Assembly: GCA_964634205.1 (NCBI GenBank)
Contig: CAZWKE010000010.1
Coordinates: 1-64,000 of the forward strand
Length of the DNA stretch: 64,000 nt
Source of the DNA: JAFGGG01 sp964634205
GTDB taxonomy: Bacteria > Spirochaetota > Spirochaetia > SZUA-6 > RPPD01
Direction: 5' to 3'
Made by a program: the position numbers and the translations under genes. Below the pieces are notes generated by a model, which did not search any database, was not told the DNA's origin, and worked only from the letters and a program-made list of their open reading frames with translations. This document shows positions 51,335-60,049 of this stretch, piece by piece. The first letter of the stretch is position 1; each line of letters opens with the position of its first letter.

Positions 51335-51796
51335 TTACTGCAGTTTCGTAAATACAATCTTATCTACCTTCATGTTTGTTTCGCTTGGGGTAATCATCAG
51401 AGTGACAGGTGTTTTCTTATCGGTAACAGAAATGGTAATGCTTTTTTTACATGCGGCATAGGTTCCGTGGGCCATGCTGTAGGTCCGTAAAGGGGGACGG
51501 TTATCAATCTGAATATAGATTGCGTCCGTATTGATGTCCGGTGCGTTTTCATACACCGTTACTTCATACACGCCTGCCGGCAGGGTTACCTGACCGCTTA
51601 TACTGCTGGTGATATGTGAGACAGCCACCGCCTGACCGCCGCCGGCGGCCGCGTCGGATACCACCTCCGCGTCGCGCAGGGTCAGAGATTCGGCTTCCAC
51701 GGTTACCGTATCCCCTACCTCAAGCACCTCTTCCACGGTCTTACAGGTAAAAAAAACCGCCGCAATCATTACTAAAACAAATGCTTTCGAACGCAT
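51335..51796 (-). CDS. Lipoprotein with a carbohydrate-binding-like beta domain
   Basis: 153 residues from the ATG at 51796; a start 18 bases upstream is possible. Signal peptide with lipobox-like VFFTC. The mature protein (VTVEAESLTLRDAEVVSDAAAGGG, then LPAGVYEVTVYENAPD) resembles CBM6/CBM35-type beta-sandwich domains, which bind glycans; this is a tentative match. It is 6 bases downstream of the CAP-domain gene on the same strand and probably in one operon with it. The polypeptide ends with a beta-strand and no low-complexity tail. Confidence 0.7.
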   Translation of the reverse strand: MRSKAFVLVMIAAVFFTCKTVEEVLEVGDTVTVEAESLTLRDAEVVSDAAAGGGQAVAVSHITSSISGQVTLPAGVYEVTVYENAPDINTDAIYIQIDNRPPLRTYSMAHGTYAACKKSITISVTDKKTPVTLMITPSETNMKVDKIVFTKLQ

Positions 51797-51820
51797 ACAC
51801 CCGCTCCTGTTCAATCCGGA

Positions 51821-52531
51821 TTATTCCGACGGCCCTTTACTACTGGCAAAGTCCTGGGTTAATTTAAAAGAGTCCATCTTAAAGAAATTCGCATCATTAT
51901 AATGCGCCGCGCCTACTCCCAGATAAGTAAAAGCGGGGTTAAGGATGTTTGCCCTGTGTCCCGGTGAATGCATCCACATGTCCAGGGCCTCTTTGGCCAA
52001 CCCCAGATAGGTATGGTTCTGGATCGGTTCACCCCTATACTTATAACTGAAGTACCCGCCGTTTTGCGGGGGCGTATACACCGGTTTTCCGGCCTCGTAT
52101 TCAATACCGAACGCCTCGGCGATATTTTCGCCGGTGGCGGCATTGCTGATTCCCACAAGTGCCAGTCTTTTAACCATGGTTTCCTTTCCTTCTACGGGAC
52201 TGGAGTGGGAAAAAAATTTATAGCTTACCATATCCCGGCTGTGACCGATGGCCGCCTTCTCCAGGGCCGGTGAGTGTTTGAACGGCTGCCTGTTTTGCCG
52301 GACCCGCCGGCGGTTGGTTTCATAAAAGATGGCCGCGTCAAGCAGGGGATAATTTATATCGTTCATGTCGATCCTTCCGTTTGCCGCGGGCATAGTGGCA
52401 AAACTTTCATAATCATAGATATCGTAATCGGAATCACTCCATGTATCGAATCCGCCGCTGTAATCATTGGCAAGGAACACAAATAACAGTATGCTGCTTA
52501 ATGAAAGATAAAAAAGGGTTTTACCGGTCAT
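51821..52531 (-). CDS. Exported CAP-domain (SCP-like) protein
   Basis: 236 residues. The N-terminal segment (FYLSLSSILLFVFLA) is a signal peptide or anchor. Residues about 65-225 form a CAP domain: AIFYETNRRRVRQN, HSPALEKAAIGHSRDM, FFSHSSPVEGKET, GENIAEAFG and MHSPGHRANILNPAFTYLGVGAA. The His and Glu residues of the CAP cleft are present. Bacterial CAP proteins are secreted, with roles in adhesion or peptidoglycan-related processes that are mostly unproven. GAGGTG lies before the ATG, and TATAAT just upstream of it suggests a local promoter. Confidence 0.85.
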   Translation of the reverse strand: MTGKTLFYLSLSSILLFVFLANDYSGGFDTWSDSDYDIYDYESFATMPAANGRIDMNDINYPLLDAAIFYETNRRRVRQNRQPFKHSPALEKAAIGHSRDMVSYKFFSHSSPVEGKETMVKRLALVGISNAATGENIAEAFGIEYEAGKPVYTPPQNGGYFSYKYRGEPIQNHTYLGLAKEALDMWMHSPGHRANILNPAFTYLGVGAAHYNDANFFKMDSFKLTQDFASSKGPSE

Positions 52532-52699
52532 ATTACACCTCTATTATACATTATTGCGCAAAACTTGGAAAAATCAAGAGTTTATACGAGCACACCGGTA
52601 ATTCCCTTTTGGAATCGATTTCATTGAGCATTTTCTTGACAAGCTTCGGACAAGGGAATTAAATCATATCCATATTATGTTATAGAGGAGGGAAAACAT

Positions 52700-53365
52700 A
52701 TGAAAAAAAGATGGTTATTTTCTGTATTAATAGTCGGTCTTTTTTTATCGGGGTGCGTGGCCGCGGGAGGCAAAGCCATTGCCGGGGAGAAAGCAAAAAC
52801 ACAGAACGGGAATAAAACCGCTCTATTGCTAAAACCTGTCAGGAAATATGCAAGGGTTCTGGACGAGACATCTCTTCCCGCAAACATGCTTCATAACAGT
52901 GATTTTAAAGCGCCGCTGTCCAAGGCGGTTCCGAATAAAGACGGAAGCGTTAACACACAGGGCAGCTGGGTTTTTTATCCGAATCACGGAGGCGCCGGCA
53001 ACTGTAAACTCGAAAACGGGATGGCCAAGATCACGCCGACAAAGGTCGATTGTCCCGATTACGGGATTCAGTTGATACAAGCTCCGGTGGTCGTGGAAAA
53101 AGGGGCAACATATATCATCAGTTTTGACGCGTACGCGGCAAAGCCCAGATCCATTACCGTAAAAATCGGCGGGATCGAGAATCGCGAGTGGAAAGCGTAC
53201 AGCACGGAAAAAGTCATTAAAATCAGCACAAAAAGAAAGACGTATAAGTTTGCGTTCACAATGAAGGATGCCACGGACAGAAACGCGAGGTTCGAATTCT
53301 GGTTTGCCACCGGACAAAATCCGGCGCCGGTTTGGGTGACGAACGCGCAGATGTATAAAAAATAA
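52700..53365 (+). CDS. Lipoprotein with CBM4/9-like carbohydrate-binding module
   Basis: 221 residues. Signal peptide with a good lipobox (LFLSGC). Residues about 60-220 look like a CBM_4_9 domain: LPANMLHNSDFKAPL, GSWVFYPNHGGAG, GIQLIQAPVVVEKGATYIISFDAYA and FEFWFATGQNPAPVWVTNAQM, a beta-jelly roll that often binds beta-glucans. It sits directly before a GH16 hydrolase gene (nine bases between them), so it probably docks the enzyme's substrate. GAGGAGGGAAA lies before the ATG. TTGACA near 52635 may be the promoter -35 box. Confidence 0.82.
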   Translation: MKKRWLFSVLIVGLFLSGCVAAGGKAIAGEKAKTQNGNKTALLLKPVRKYARVLDETSLPANMLHNSDFKAPLSKAVPNKDGSVNTQGSWVFYPNHGGAGNCKLENGMAKITPTKVDCPDYGIQLIQAPVVVEKGATYIISFDAYAAKPRSITVKIGGIENREWKAYSTEKVIKISTKRKTYKFAFTMKDATDRNARFEFWFATGQNPAPVWVTNAQMYKK

Positions 53366-53374
53366 AGGGAAACG

Positions 53375-54235
53375 TTGAAAACCGGAAGGCGGCTTTGCGT
53401 GATTATAAGAATTATTTTTTCGATTTTCGTTATACTCACCGGCGTGTTTTCTTGCGCCGGTGAGGGAAAATGGCGGCTTGTTTGGTCTGATGAGTTTAAT
53501 TATTCGGGAGCACCGGACGCTGAAAAATGGAATATTGTTGAGAGCAGACCCGGATGGGTTAATCAGGAGAAGCAGGCTTACGTAAATAGAAAACAAAACG
53601 TGAGAGTCGAGAACGGTAATCTTATAATTGAGGCCAGGAAGGGTGATCCCAATGACTTTCAATATACTTCCGGCAGAATAGATACCTATTTGGGAGGGAA
53701 ATGGACCTACGGCAGAATCGAAGTGCGCGCCAAGCTGCCGCAAGGCAGAGGCACCTGGCCTGCTATTTTCATGCTGCCCTCTGAAAATATAAAAAGCGTT
53801 TTCGGTTGGCCATCTTCCGGTGAAATCGATATTATGGAACATGTCGGGTTTAATCCGGGCACGATTCAAGCAACGATCCATTGCCATAACTATAATTATC
53901 TTCAGGGTAATCAAAAGTATAATACCATATATATCGACGATCCCTTCTCCAAATATCATGTTTACGCTCTGGAATGGTACCCGGACAAGCTTGTTTTTTT
54001 TGTGGACGATAGTAAATATTTTACCTTCAAGAATGAAATGAGCGGATGGAAATCTTGGCCGTTCTATAAAGATTTTTATCTGATAATCTGTCTGGCCGTA
54101 GGCGGTACTTGGGGCGGACAGAAAGGCATCGATCCGGAGATTTTTCCGACCGGAATGACGGTTGATTACGTCAGGGTGTACCAGACCGATCTGGCAAAAC
54201 TTGGTTATGATCTAAAAAAATATAGCCCTGAGTAA
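53375..54235 (+). CDS. GH16 family beta-glucanase (laminarinase-like), exported
   Basis: 286 residues, family 16 glycoside hydrolase. The catalytic core GEIDIMEH gives Glu150, Asp152 and Glu155, the nucleophile, helper and acid/base of this family. The lipobox-like VFSC (Cys27) suggests a lipoprotein. LVWSDEFNYSGAPDAEKW at the start and WPAIFMLPSEN plus a GGTWGG loop are typical of laminarinases, which cut beta-1,3-glucans. Start TTG at 53375 follows AAAGGGA. With the CBM protein upstream it forms a glucan-degrading pair. Confidence 0.93.
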   Translation: MKTGRRLCVIIRIIFSIFVILTGVFSCAGEGKWRLVWSDEFNYSGAPDAEKWNIVESRPGWVNQEKQAYVNRKQNVRVENGNLIIEARKGDPNDFQYTSGRIDTYLGGKWTYGRIEVRAKLPQGRGTWPAIFMLPSENIKSVFGWPSSGEIDIMEHVGFNPGTIQATIHCHNYNYLQGNQKYNTIYIDDPFSKYHVYALEWYPDKLVFFVDDSKYFTFKNEMSGWKSWPFYKDFYLIICLAVGGTWGGQKGIDPEIFPTGMTVDYVRVYQTDLAKLGYDLKKYSPE

Positions 54236-54312
54236 ATATTCTAAAAATTTATTTCCTCACAGTCAATGGGGGGAGAGCAGGCGGCTAAATTATAACGCAA
54301 TATATTGGGGGC

Positions 54313-55533
54313 CTACGGGATCATTTTTTTTATTTTTGAAATCAGTTCGGCTTTCGTAGGCTTCCAACCCGCCACACCCTGTTCCATGGCCTTAAGGGCG
54401 GCAGCCAGGGCAACATTCCTGCCCACCTGCTTGTTCAGGGCCGAAGGAACGATGATCCCCCCCGCCAGTTCCTTTTCACTCACCATGGTTGCGATTGCAT
54501 ATGCCGCAGCTATTTTCATCTCTTCGGTGATCACTGCGGCCCGGACATCCAGTGCTCCGCGAAAGATACCGGGAAAAGCCAGGACATTGTTTATCTGATT
54601 GGGAAAGTCGGATCTTCCCGTGGCAATCACCCTGGCGCCGCCCCTCTTTGCCTGATCGGGCAGGATCTCCGGGTCAGGATTTGCCATGGCAAATACAATG
54701 GGATCTTTTGCCATACTTTTAATTGATGTTGAGGTGAGCACCGACGGGGCCGAAACCCCGACAAAAACATCGGCACCTTTCAGGGCGTCGTGCAGGTTCC
54801 CGCTGATATTACGAGGATTGGTATGCCCGGCAGCCTTCAGTTTAACGGGATTAAGGTCGGTCCTTGCTCCGGATATGATACCGCGGGAGTCACAGATGAT
54901 AATATCTTTTATACCCCATCGCATCAAAAAATAGGCGATGGCAATTCCTGCGCTTCCCGCGCCGTTTATCACGATTCGCAACGTCTCTTTTTGCTTGGGT
55001 ACTATCTTTAACGCGTTTATCAGGGCGGCAAGGGTAACAACCGCGGTTCCGTGTTGATCATCGTGAAATACGGGAATACCCAGATCCTTTTTAAGTGTTT
55101 CTTCGATCTCAAAACAACGCGGCGCGGAAATGTCTTCCAGGTTGATCCCCCCGAAGGTGGGTGAAATATTTCGGACCGTCTGAATGATTTCGGCGGTATC
55201 CTGGGTAGAGAGACAGATGGGTATGGCATCCACACCACCGAACTCTTTAAAAAGGACCGCCTTCCCCTCCATTACCGGCAGGCCCGCTTCGGCCCCGATA
55301 TTCCCCAGGCCCAGAACCGCACTGCCGTCCGTAACAACCGCAACCATGTTCCATTTTGAGGTGTAATGAAAAACAAGCTCGGGTTTTTGCGCAATCCTTT
55401 TACAGGGTTCCCCCACCCCGGGTGTATAGAGCAGAGAGAGGTCAAGCTGGGTATGGATATGTTTCTTGGGAGAGATAGAGAGTTTCCCCTGAAGCTCGGT
55501 ATGCAAACTCAGGGCTTTTTGTTTTAAATTCAT
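54313..55533 (-). CDS. maeB: NAD(P)-dependent malic enzyme
   Basis: 406 residues, the short bacterial form without a phosphotransacetylase domain. Oxidative decarboxylation of malate to pyruvate. LLYTPGVGEPCKRIA, VVTDGSAVLGLGNIGAEAGLPVMEGK, HDDQHGTAVV and the Rossmann loop VINGAGSAGIA are conserved; AMANPDPEI and SDFPNQINNVLAFPGIFRGALD lie near the active site. The start overlaps the PilZ gene's stop by one base (TAATG), so the two are co-transcribed. Together with PEP carboxykinase it links the C3 and C4 pools. Confidence 0.94.
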   Translation of the reverse strand: MNLKQKALSLHTELQGKLSISPKKHIHTQLDLSLLYTPGVGEPCKRIAQKPELVFHYTSKWNMVAVVTDGSAVLGLGNIGAEAGLPVMEGKAVLFKEFGGVDAIPICLSTQDTAEIIQTVRNISPTFGGINLEDISAPRCFEIEETLKKDLGIPVFHDDQHGTAVVTLAALINALKIVPKQKETLRIVINGAGSAGIAIAYFLMRWGIKDIIICDSRGIISGARTDLNPVKLKAAGHTNPRNISGNLHDALKGADVFVGVSAPSVLTSTSIKSMAKDPIVFAMANPDPEILPDQAKRGGARVIATGRSDFPNQINNVLAFPGIFRGALDVRAAVITEEMKIAAAYAIATMVSEKELAGGIIVPSALNKQVGRNVALAAALKAMEQGVAGWKPTKAELISKIKKMIP

Positions 55534-55883
55534 TAATTGCTTTTCTTTGCTAACAGGGCATTATATTGTGAAAGGTCGTTCGTCGGTGAGAACTGAATAC
55601 TCACTCTGGATGCCCGGTTGTTTACTGGTTTAATATATACAAGCTCATCCGAGATTGTGAAACTCCCGTCCTGCGGTTTCAGGGTTATTTCGAAATCATG
55701 TATTGAATAGACAGGCAATGGGAGTATGAGGCAGATACCGTTGGTGCTCGCGTCGATTGTTCTGGCTTGGAGTCTTTCTCCCCCACCGATCCGAACATAC
55801 ATACGTTTCAAGGGGTCCGGAAGATCTTGTGCAGGAATCCTTTTTGTTCTGCGTCTTTCGGATGCCCGAGATCCGTCATTCAT
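55533..55883 (-). CDS. Small PilZ-domain protein
   Basis: 116 residues starting at the ATG at 55883 with GAGG seven bases upstream; a GTG six bases earlier is possible. A single PilZ domain: the N-terminal Arg switch RRRTKRIP, then DASTNGICL (DxSxxG) and beta-strands with FEITLKPQDG. It should bind cyclic di-GMP. Coupled to malic enzyme by a stop/start overlap, which suggests a metabolic target or a shared transcript only. TTTACA-16-TATAAT (55929-55902) is the promoter. Confidence 0.85.
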   Translation of the reverse strand: MNDGSRASERRRTKRIPAQDLPDPLKRMYVRIGGGERLQARTIDASTNGICLILPLPVYSIHDFEITLKPQDGSFTISDELVYIKPVNNRASRVSIQFSPTNDLSQYNALLAKKSN

Positions 55884-55901
55884 AACCACACCTCATGGTG
55901 T

Positions 55902-55929
55902 ATTATATCATATTATTGTACCGTGTAAA
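55902..55929 (-). promoter_or_regulatory. Promoter of the PilZ-maeB genes
   Basis: On the minus strand TTTACA (55929-55924), 16-base spacer, TATAAT (55907-55902), a consensus -10. The leader of about 13 bases carries GAGG. Confidence 0.65.
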
Positions 55930-55935
55930 CTATTT

Positions 55936-55948
55936 TTGTACGATACAA
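55936..55948. promoter_or_regulatory. Palindrome between divergent promoters
   Basis: TTGTA-CGA-TACAA, a perfect 5-bp inverted repeat within TTTGTACGATACAAAC, between the PilZ-maeB promoter and that of the steroid-reductase-like gene. A related TTGTACCGTGTAAAC half-match lies 15-20 bases to the left. Possible regulator-binding site. Confidence 0.35.
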
Positions 55949-55971
55949 ACAATTAATCTGCCTGTTATCGG

Positions 55972-56000
55972 TTGCCATACACCCGCTTCTTTAGTATGGT
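55972..56000 (+). promoter_or_regulatory. Promoter of the steroid-reductase-like gene
   Basis: TTGCCA (55972-55977), 17-base spacer, TATGGT (55995-56000). Eight bases separate it from the ATG at 56009; a weak purine-rich stretch lies between. Confidence 0.5.
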
Positions 56001-56008
56001 GAGAAGAA

Positions 56009-56779
56009 ATGAAAATCCTTGTAAACCAAAAGATGTTCGAGTTGCTTTTATCCGGATGGTTGATACTGGCTCCCGTGATTTTTGTCGTCCTGTTTTTTTT
56101 CCCGGCCCCTTACGGCCGGCATTGGAAAAATGGATGGGGGGCGCAAGTGCCCAGCAGAGTCGGCTGGATCATTATGGAGTTGGTTTCATTATTGGGAATG
56201 ACCTGGCTGTTTTTAACGGGGACGCGGAGTAACAATGCGGTGGCGGTTTTTTTCCTGGCTTTGTGGCTTTTGCATTACGGTTATCGGGCCCTGCTTTTCC
56301 CCTTAACCCGAAGGTATACGAAACCGTCTATGCCGTTTGTGATTGTCCTTTTCGGCATGGTCTTTAATATCTGCAATTCATTTTTCAATGGGTTTTTCCT
56401 TTTTCATCTGGCGGCACCGTACCCCACGGTCTGGTTTTTGGATATGCGCTTTATCCTGGGCGTTATTCTTTTTCTTGTCGGATTCGGTATACATACGCAT
56501 TCCGATCATATACTGAACAAGCTTAAGTCGGCCCAACACAGCGACTATCGCATTCCATACGGCGGGTTTTTTCGCTGGGTGTCCTGTCCGAACTACTTCG
56601 GAGAAATTATAGAATGGACCGGTTGGGCGCTGGCAACCTGGTCCCTGGCAGGCCTGGGCTTCGCATTGTGGACTGTTGCCAACCTCGCTCCCCGCGCGCT
56701 TTTTCATCATAAATGGTATTATAAGACGTTCAGAGATTACCCGCCTGAGCGAAAGGCACTTGTGCCTTTTTTATTTTAA
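56009..56779 (+). CDS. Steroid 5-alpha-reductase-like membrane protein
   Basis: 256 residues with about six membrane segments. The C-terminal block YRIPYGGFFRWVSCPNYFGEIIEWTGWAL, followed by NLAPRALFHHKWYYKTFRDYPPERKALVPFLF, matches the NADPH-binding region of 3-oxo-5-alpha-steroid 4-dehydrogenases closely, including the conserved Tyr, Gly and Asn-Tyr residues. Such enzymes are mostly eukaryotic, but homologues occur in some bacteria. The substrate here is not predictable; a lipid or sterol-like enone is the family's theme. It has its own promoter, divergent from PilZ-maeB. Confidence 0.88.
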   Translation: MKILVNQKMFELLLSGWLILAPVIFVVLFFFPAPYGRHWKNGWGAQVPSRVGWIIMELVSLLGMTWLFLTGTRSNNAVAVFFLALWLLHYGYRALLFPLTRRYTKPSMPFVIVLFGMVFNICNSFFNGFFLFHLAAPYPTVWFLDMRFILGVILFLVGFGIHTHSDHILNKLKSAQHSDYRIPYGGFFRWVSCPNYFGEIIEWTGWALATWSLAGLGFALWTVANLAPRALFHHKWYYKTFRDYPPERKALVPFLF

Positions 56780-56878
56780 TGGAGAATAATGATAAAATAT
56801 ACTTGGTTTTTTATGTTGAGTTGTAGTAGACTTGAAACAGAAATAAACACCTTACTTGACGATTGGGGCTAGAAATAC

Positions 56879-58471
56879 ATGGCAAAGGCAAATATAATGG
56901 TCGTTGAAGATGAAGGCCTTGTCGCAATGGAGCTTACGGAGGAACTGCAAAACCTGGGGTATCATGTCTCCTGTACCGCGGATTCGGGTGAAGAGGCAAT
57001 AAAAAATCTCCTCAGTGCAAAACCCGATCTAATCCTTATGGACATCCATTTGAGGGGTGATATTGACGGGATCGGGGCGGCCAAACAGATATTTTCAGAG
57101 TACAGAATTCCGATTATCTATTTAACGGCGTTTTCAGATGAAAAAACGATTTCCCGGGCCAGGGAAAGTGAACCCTACGGATTTTTAGTAAAACCCTTTT
57201 CCGAACGTACATTGTATACCACAATCGAAATGGCCCTGGCAAAGGCCAAAAAAGAGAACCTGACCCGGGATAACTGGGAGTGGTACGCCCATATTGTCAA
57301 ATGCATGGGTGAGGCGGTCGTGGTAACGGACTGTGAGGGGATAATCCACCTGGTTAATCCGCTGGCGGAAAATATGACGGGGTACACCTATGATGACGTT
57401 GCCCGCCGTGATTTTAACGAGGCTTTTACACTGCATGATACTGCTGAAAATGAACGGCGATTTCTTCTTCCCTTCAAGGAGGTATCGTCCGCAGGAGAGA
57501 TGCTTTTTTATAACCGCTTTACCCTGATTACAAAGAACGCCAAGCGTGTACCGATAAACATCACCCTCTCCCCGCTGGTGAATGAAAAGCAGAAGACAAT
57601 CGGGGTCATTATCAGCATAGTGGACAGAAGCGCGCAGGAAAAAACCCAGGAAGCGATTAAAAGGGAGCTTGACACCGCGGTAAATATCCAAAAAAGCCTG
57701 CTTCCCCAGAGACTCGAAAGTATCTATGGAATACGTTCCCACTGGTATTTTAATCCCAGTCCGTTCGGTTCCGGTGATATTTTTAATTTCCGCAGCCTGG
57801 ACGATTCGCACGTTTATTTTTATATCCTGGATGTAATGGGGCACGGATTTTCCGCCGCCCTGTTTTCTCTTGTCCTGCACCGTATCCTGACCCCGAATAT
57901 TGAAAGAGGGGGTATACTGAAGCGCCGGGCCGGAAGCGGGGAAACAAATGAAACGGAAATTCTTTCTCCCAAAGAGGTGATTCTGGAACTCAATAAGCGC
58001 TTTTATTTTACCGAGGCGGAGAACCCCTTCTTTTCAATCATTTACGGGGTTATTGATGCGCAAATCGGTGAAGCCACCATAGCACGTGCCGGACATACCT
58101 ATCCCTTATTGCAGAGAAAAAACGGGCGGTTCTCACAGATTGAAAGCGGCGGATCGGCCATCGGAATTTTCCCCGATATCGACCTCGAGGAATATTCCTT
58201 CCGCTTTGAAAAGGGTGAGCGATTGATTTTGTATTCCGACGGCCTTGTTGATGTGCGCGATCAGGACCAGGAGCATTTCACCCTTGAACGGTTATTGGAG
58301 TTTTTAAGGGAAAATGAGAAATCCTCATTGGAGGAACTGATTGCAAACCTCAAGAAAAAAGTTATCGAACATATGCATCAAACCATATCCGCGGATGATA
58401 TAACCTTTTTTGTGCTGGAGCGAAATGAAGAATTCCAGAAAAGCACGGAACAATCACTGCTGGCGGAGTAA
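56879..58471 (+). CDS. REC-PAS-PP2C (SpoIIE-like) response regulator
   Basis: 530 residues. Residues 1-120 are a receiver domain with phospho-acceptor Asp55 (PDLILMDIHLRG) and Lys in LVKPFSE. Residues about 140-255 are a PAS domain (WYAHIVKCMGEAVVVTDCEGIIHLVNPLAENMTGYT). Residues about 275-515 are a PPM/SpoIIE-type serine phosphatase: SLLPQRLESIYGI, GSGDIFNF (metal Asp), LDVMGHGFSAALFSLVL, RAGHTYPLL and LYSDGLVDVRDQD. This type of protein often controls partner-switching or stress sigma factors through anti-sigma antagonists. No kinase or antagonist gene is adjacent. There is no strong ribosome-binding site. Confidence 0.9.
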   Translation: MAKANIMVVEDEGLVAMELTEELQNLGYHVSCTADSGEEAIKNLLSAKPDLILMDIHLRGDIDGIGAAKQIFSEYRIPIIYLTAFSDEKTISRARESEPYGFLVKPFSERTLYTTIEMALAKAKKENLTRDNWEWYAHIVKCMGEAVVVTDCEGIIHLVNPLAENMTGYTYDDVARRDFNEAFTLHDTAENERRFLLPFKEVSSAGEMLFYNRFTLITKNAKRVPINITLSPLVNEKQKTIGVIISIVDRSAQEKTQEAIKRELDTAVNIQKSLLPQRLESIYGIRSHWYFNPSPFGSGDIFNFRSLDDSHVYFYILDVMGHGFSAALFSLVLHRILTPNIERGGILKRRAGSGETNETEILSPKEVILELNKRFYFTEAENPFFSIIYGVIDAQIGEATIARAGHTYPLLQRKNGRFSQIESGGSAIGIFPDIDLEEYSFRFEKGERLILYSDGLVDVRDQDQEHFTLERLLEFLRENEKSSLEELIANLKKKVIEHMHQTISADDITFFVLERNEEFQKSTEQSLLAE

Positions 58472-58531
58472 AATTAATCAGAAAGTACTTGATGCTTAAT
58501 TTCTATTAACCGTATATTAAGGAAAGAAAAA

Positions 58532-59305
58532 ATGAAAAGATTATTAGTCGGCTTGATTTGTATAAGTATACCCTTCCTGGCACTGTATGGAGTGGCGTCA
58601 TGTTTTTCTCCGGATAAGGCGGTACGGACTGTAAGTACGCCGCGGCAAAAAGATCCTGTCTCCCTTACACAGTACGTTGATAATCGCGGCAACGGACCTG
58701 CCGGTACCGCTTTGAGCGACCTGGAAAAGGACCTGACCAGGGTTGTTGACCGTGATATCGCCCTGTCACCGAACTATGAGCCGGACGATCTGGTCCCGCT
58801 TATCAAAAACGGGATCAGGGCCAAGCACAGCTCGCTGCAGCTGCGCAAGATTGTTGTTCCGCACCTGAAGGCTATGTTTGATGCCGCGGAGGCCGCGGGC
58901 TATAAACTGATGGTGTTTTCTGCGTACCGGTCATATAAAACACAGCAGCGGTTGTATGCCTATTGGGTAAATACCCTCGGCAAAGAAGAGGCGGACCGCT
59001 CATCGGCCCGGCCCGGACATAGTGAACACCAGCTGGGTACCACCGTGGATGTAACCGCCGTCAACCTAAAGGGGGATGTGTTCGATAATTTCGGGAAATC
59101 TCCTGCGGGAAAGTGGCTGGCGGAAAACGCCTATAAATATGGGTTTGTCATGTCGTATCCGCCGGACAGTGAGCCCATAACCGGTTATAAATATGAGCCG
59201 TGGCATTTCCGCTACCTGGGGACGCGAATCGCCAAAATCATCAAGGAGCAGGACCTCATTCCTCCCCAGTATCTCAGGTATTTAGCTTTGAAATCAGATA
59301 ATTGA
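58532..59305 (+). CDS. D-alanyl-D-alanine carboxypeptidase, VanY type, lipoprotein
   Basis: 257 residues. Signal peptide with lipobox-like YGVASC (Cys24). The VanY zinc motif is SEHQLGTTVDV (SxHxxGxxxD) in the region from VFSAYRSYKTQQ, with EPWHFRYLG near the C-terminus. It would trim the terminal D-Ala of peptidoglycan stem peptides. AAGGAA lies before the ATG. It is followed by a rhomboid gene after 46 bases. Confidence 0.92.
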   Translation: MKRLLVGLICISIPFLALYGVASCFSPDKAVRTVSTPRQKDPVSLTQYVDNRGNGPAGTALSDLEKDLTRVVDRDIALSPNYEPDDLVPLIKNGIRAKHSSLQLRKIVVPHLKAMFDAAEAAGYKLMVFSAYRSYKTQQRLYAYWVNTLGKEEADRSSARPGHSEHQLGTTVDVTAVNLKGDVFDNFGKSPAGKWLAENAYKYGFVMSYPPDSEPITGYKYEPWHFRYLGTRIAKIIKEQDLIPPQYLRYLALKSDN

Positions 59306-59351
59306 CAGAGCGTATTTCATAGGTTACGCTAATAAGAAAAGGGGGAACGCT

Positions 59352-60002
59352 ATGAAATTTCGTTACAACGCTCCGGTGATCCTTACCTATGCGCTTATCT
59401 GTACGGCAATCATGGTGATCTGGCAGATTCTGGGAGGTGAGGGCGCCCCCGGAGTTATTGATACCGCCGGCGACAAGTTTGTAGCCGCGTATTTCATGGT
59501 TCCCGGCAATACTATGGGCTTTCACCTGTTCTCCCTGGATTTCTTTAAGCTCTTTTCCTACACCCTGGGTCACGGCAACTGGCTGCATCTCATATCGAAT
59601 TTTACCTTCATTTTGCTGATCGGACCGGTCCTGGAAGAGAAGTATGGTTCCGGCAGGCTGCTGTTTATGATGATCATTACGGCCGGGATCGCGGGCATCA
59701 TCAATGTGTTGTTCTTCCCCAATCCTTCACTGGGGGCCAGCGGCATCGCGTTTATGCTGATTGTGCTGATATCAATCACCAACGTCAGAGCCGGGGAGAT
59801 CCCCTTGACCTTTATCGCGGTGGTGCTGATTTATCTTACCAATGAAGTTATCAATATGTTTAATGCCAATAACAACATCAATGAAATGGCACATCTTCTG
59901 GGGGGGTTGTGCGGGAGTATTTTCGGGTTTGCCCTGCTCCGCAGAAAACAGCAGGAAGAGTTAAGTGAAGGAGGAAAATCAGATAATCCTCTGGGGCTTT
60001 GA
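59352..60002 (+). CDS. Rhomboid-family intramembrane serine protease
   Basis: 216 residues with about six membrane segments. The nucleophile is Ser130 in LGASGIAF and the catalytic His is 181 in EMAHLLGG; the HxxxN motif (His79 to Asn83) in GNWLHLISNF is present. GxSG and the second His are the active pair. The C-terminal tail is soluble. GGGGGAAC precedes the ATG. A likely membrane substrate is not evident. Its stop overlaps a TTG of the next gene (TTGA). Confidence 0.9.
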   Translation: MKFRYNAPVILTYALICTAIMVIWQILGGEGAPGVIDTAGDKFVAAYFMVPGNTMGFHLFSLDFFKLFSYTLGHGNWLHLISNFTFILLIGPVLEEKYGSGRLLFMMIITAGIAGIINVLFFPNPSLGASGIAFMLIVLISITNVRAGEIPLTFIAVVLIYLTNEVINMFNANNNINEMAHLLGGLCGSIFGFALLRRKQQEELSEGGKSDNPLGL

Positions 60003-60010
60003 AATCGTTG

Positions 60011-60039
60011 TTGATTCGGGCGGTCCGCTGTGGTATGCT
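60011..60039 (+). promoter_or_regulatory. Promoter inside the end of the rhomboid operon
   Basis: TTGATT (60011-60016), 17-base spacer, TATGCT (60034-60039), ten bases before the ATG at 60050. It supports that ATG as the start of the next gene. Confidence 0.45.
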
Positions 60040-60049
60040 GGATTTTGCG

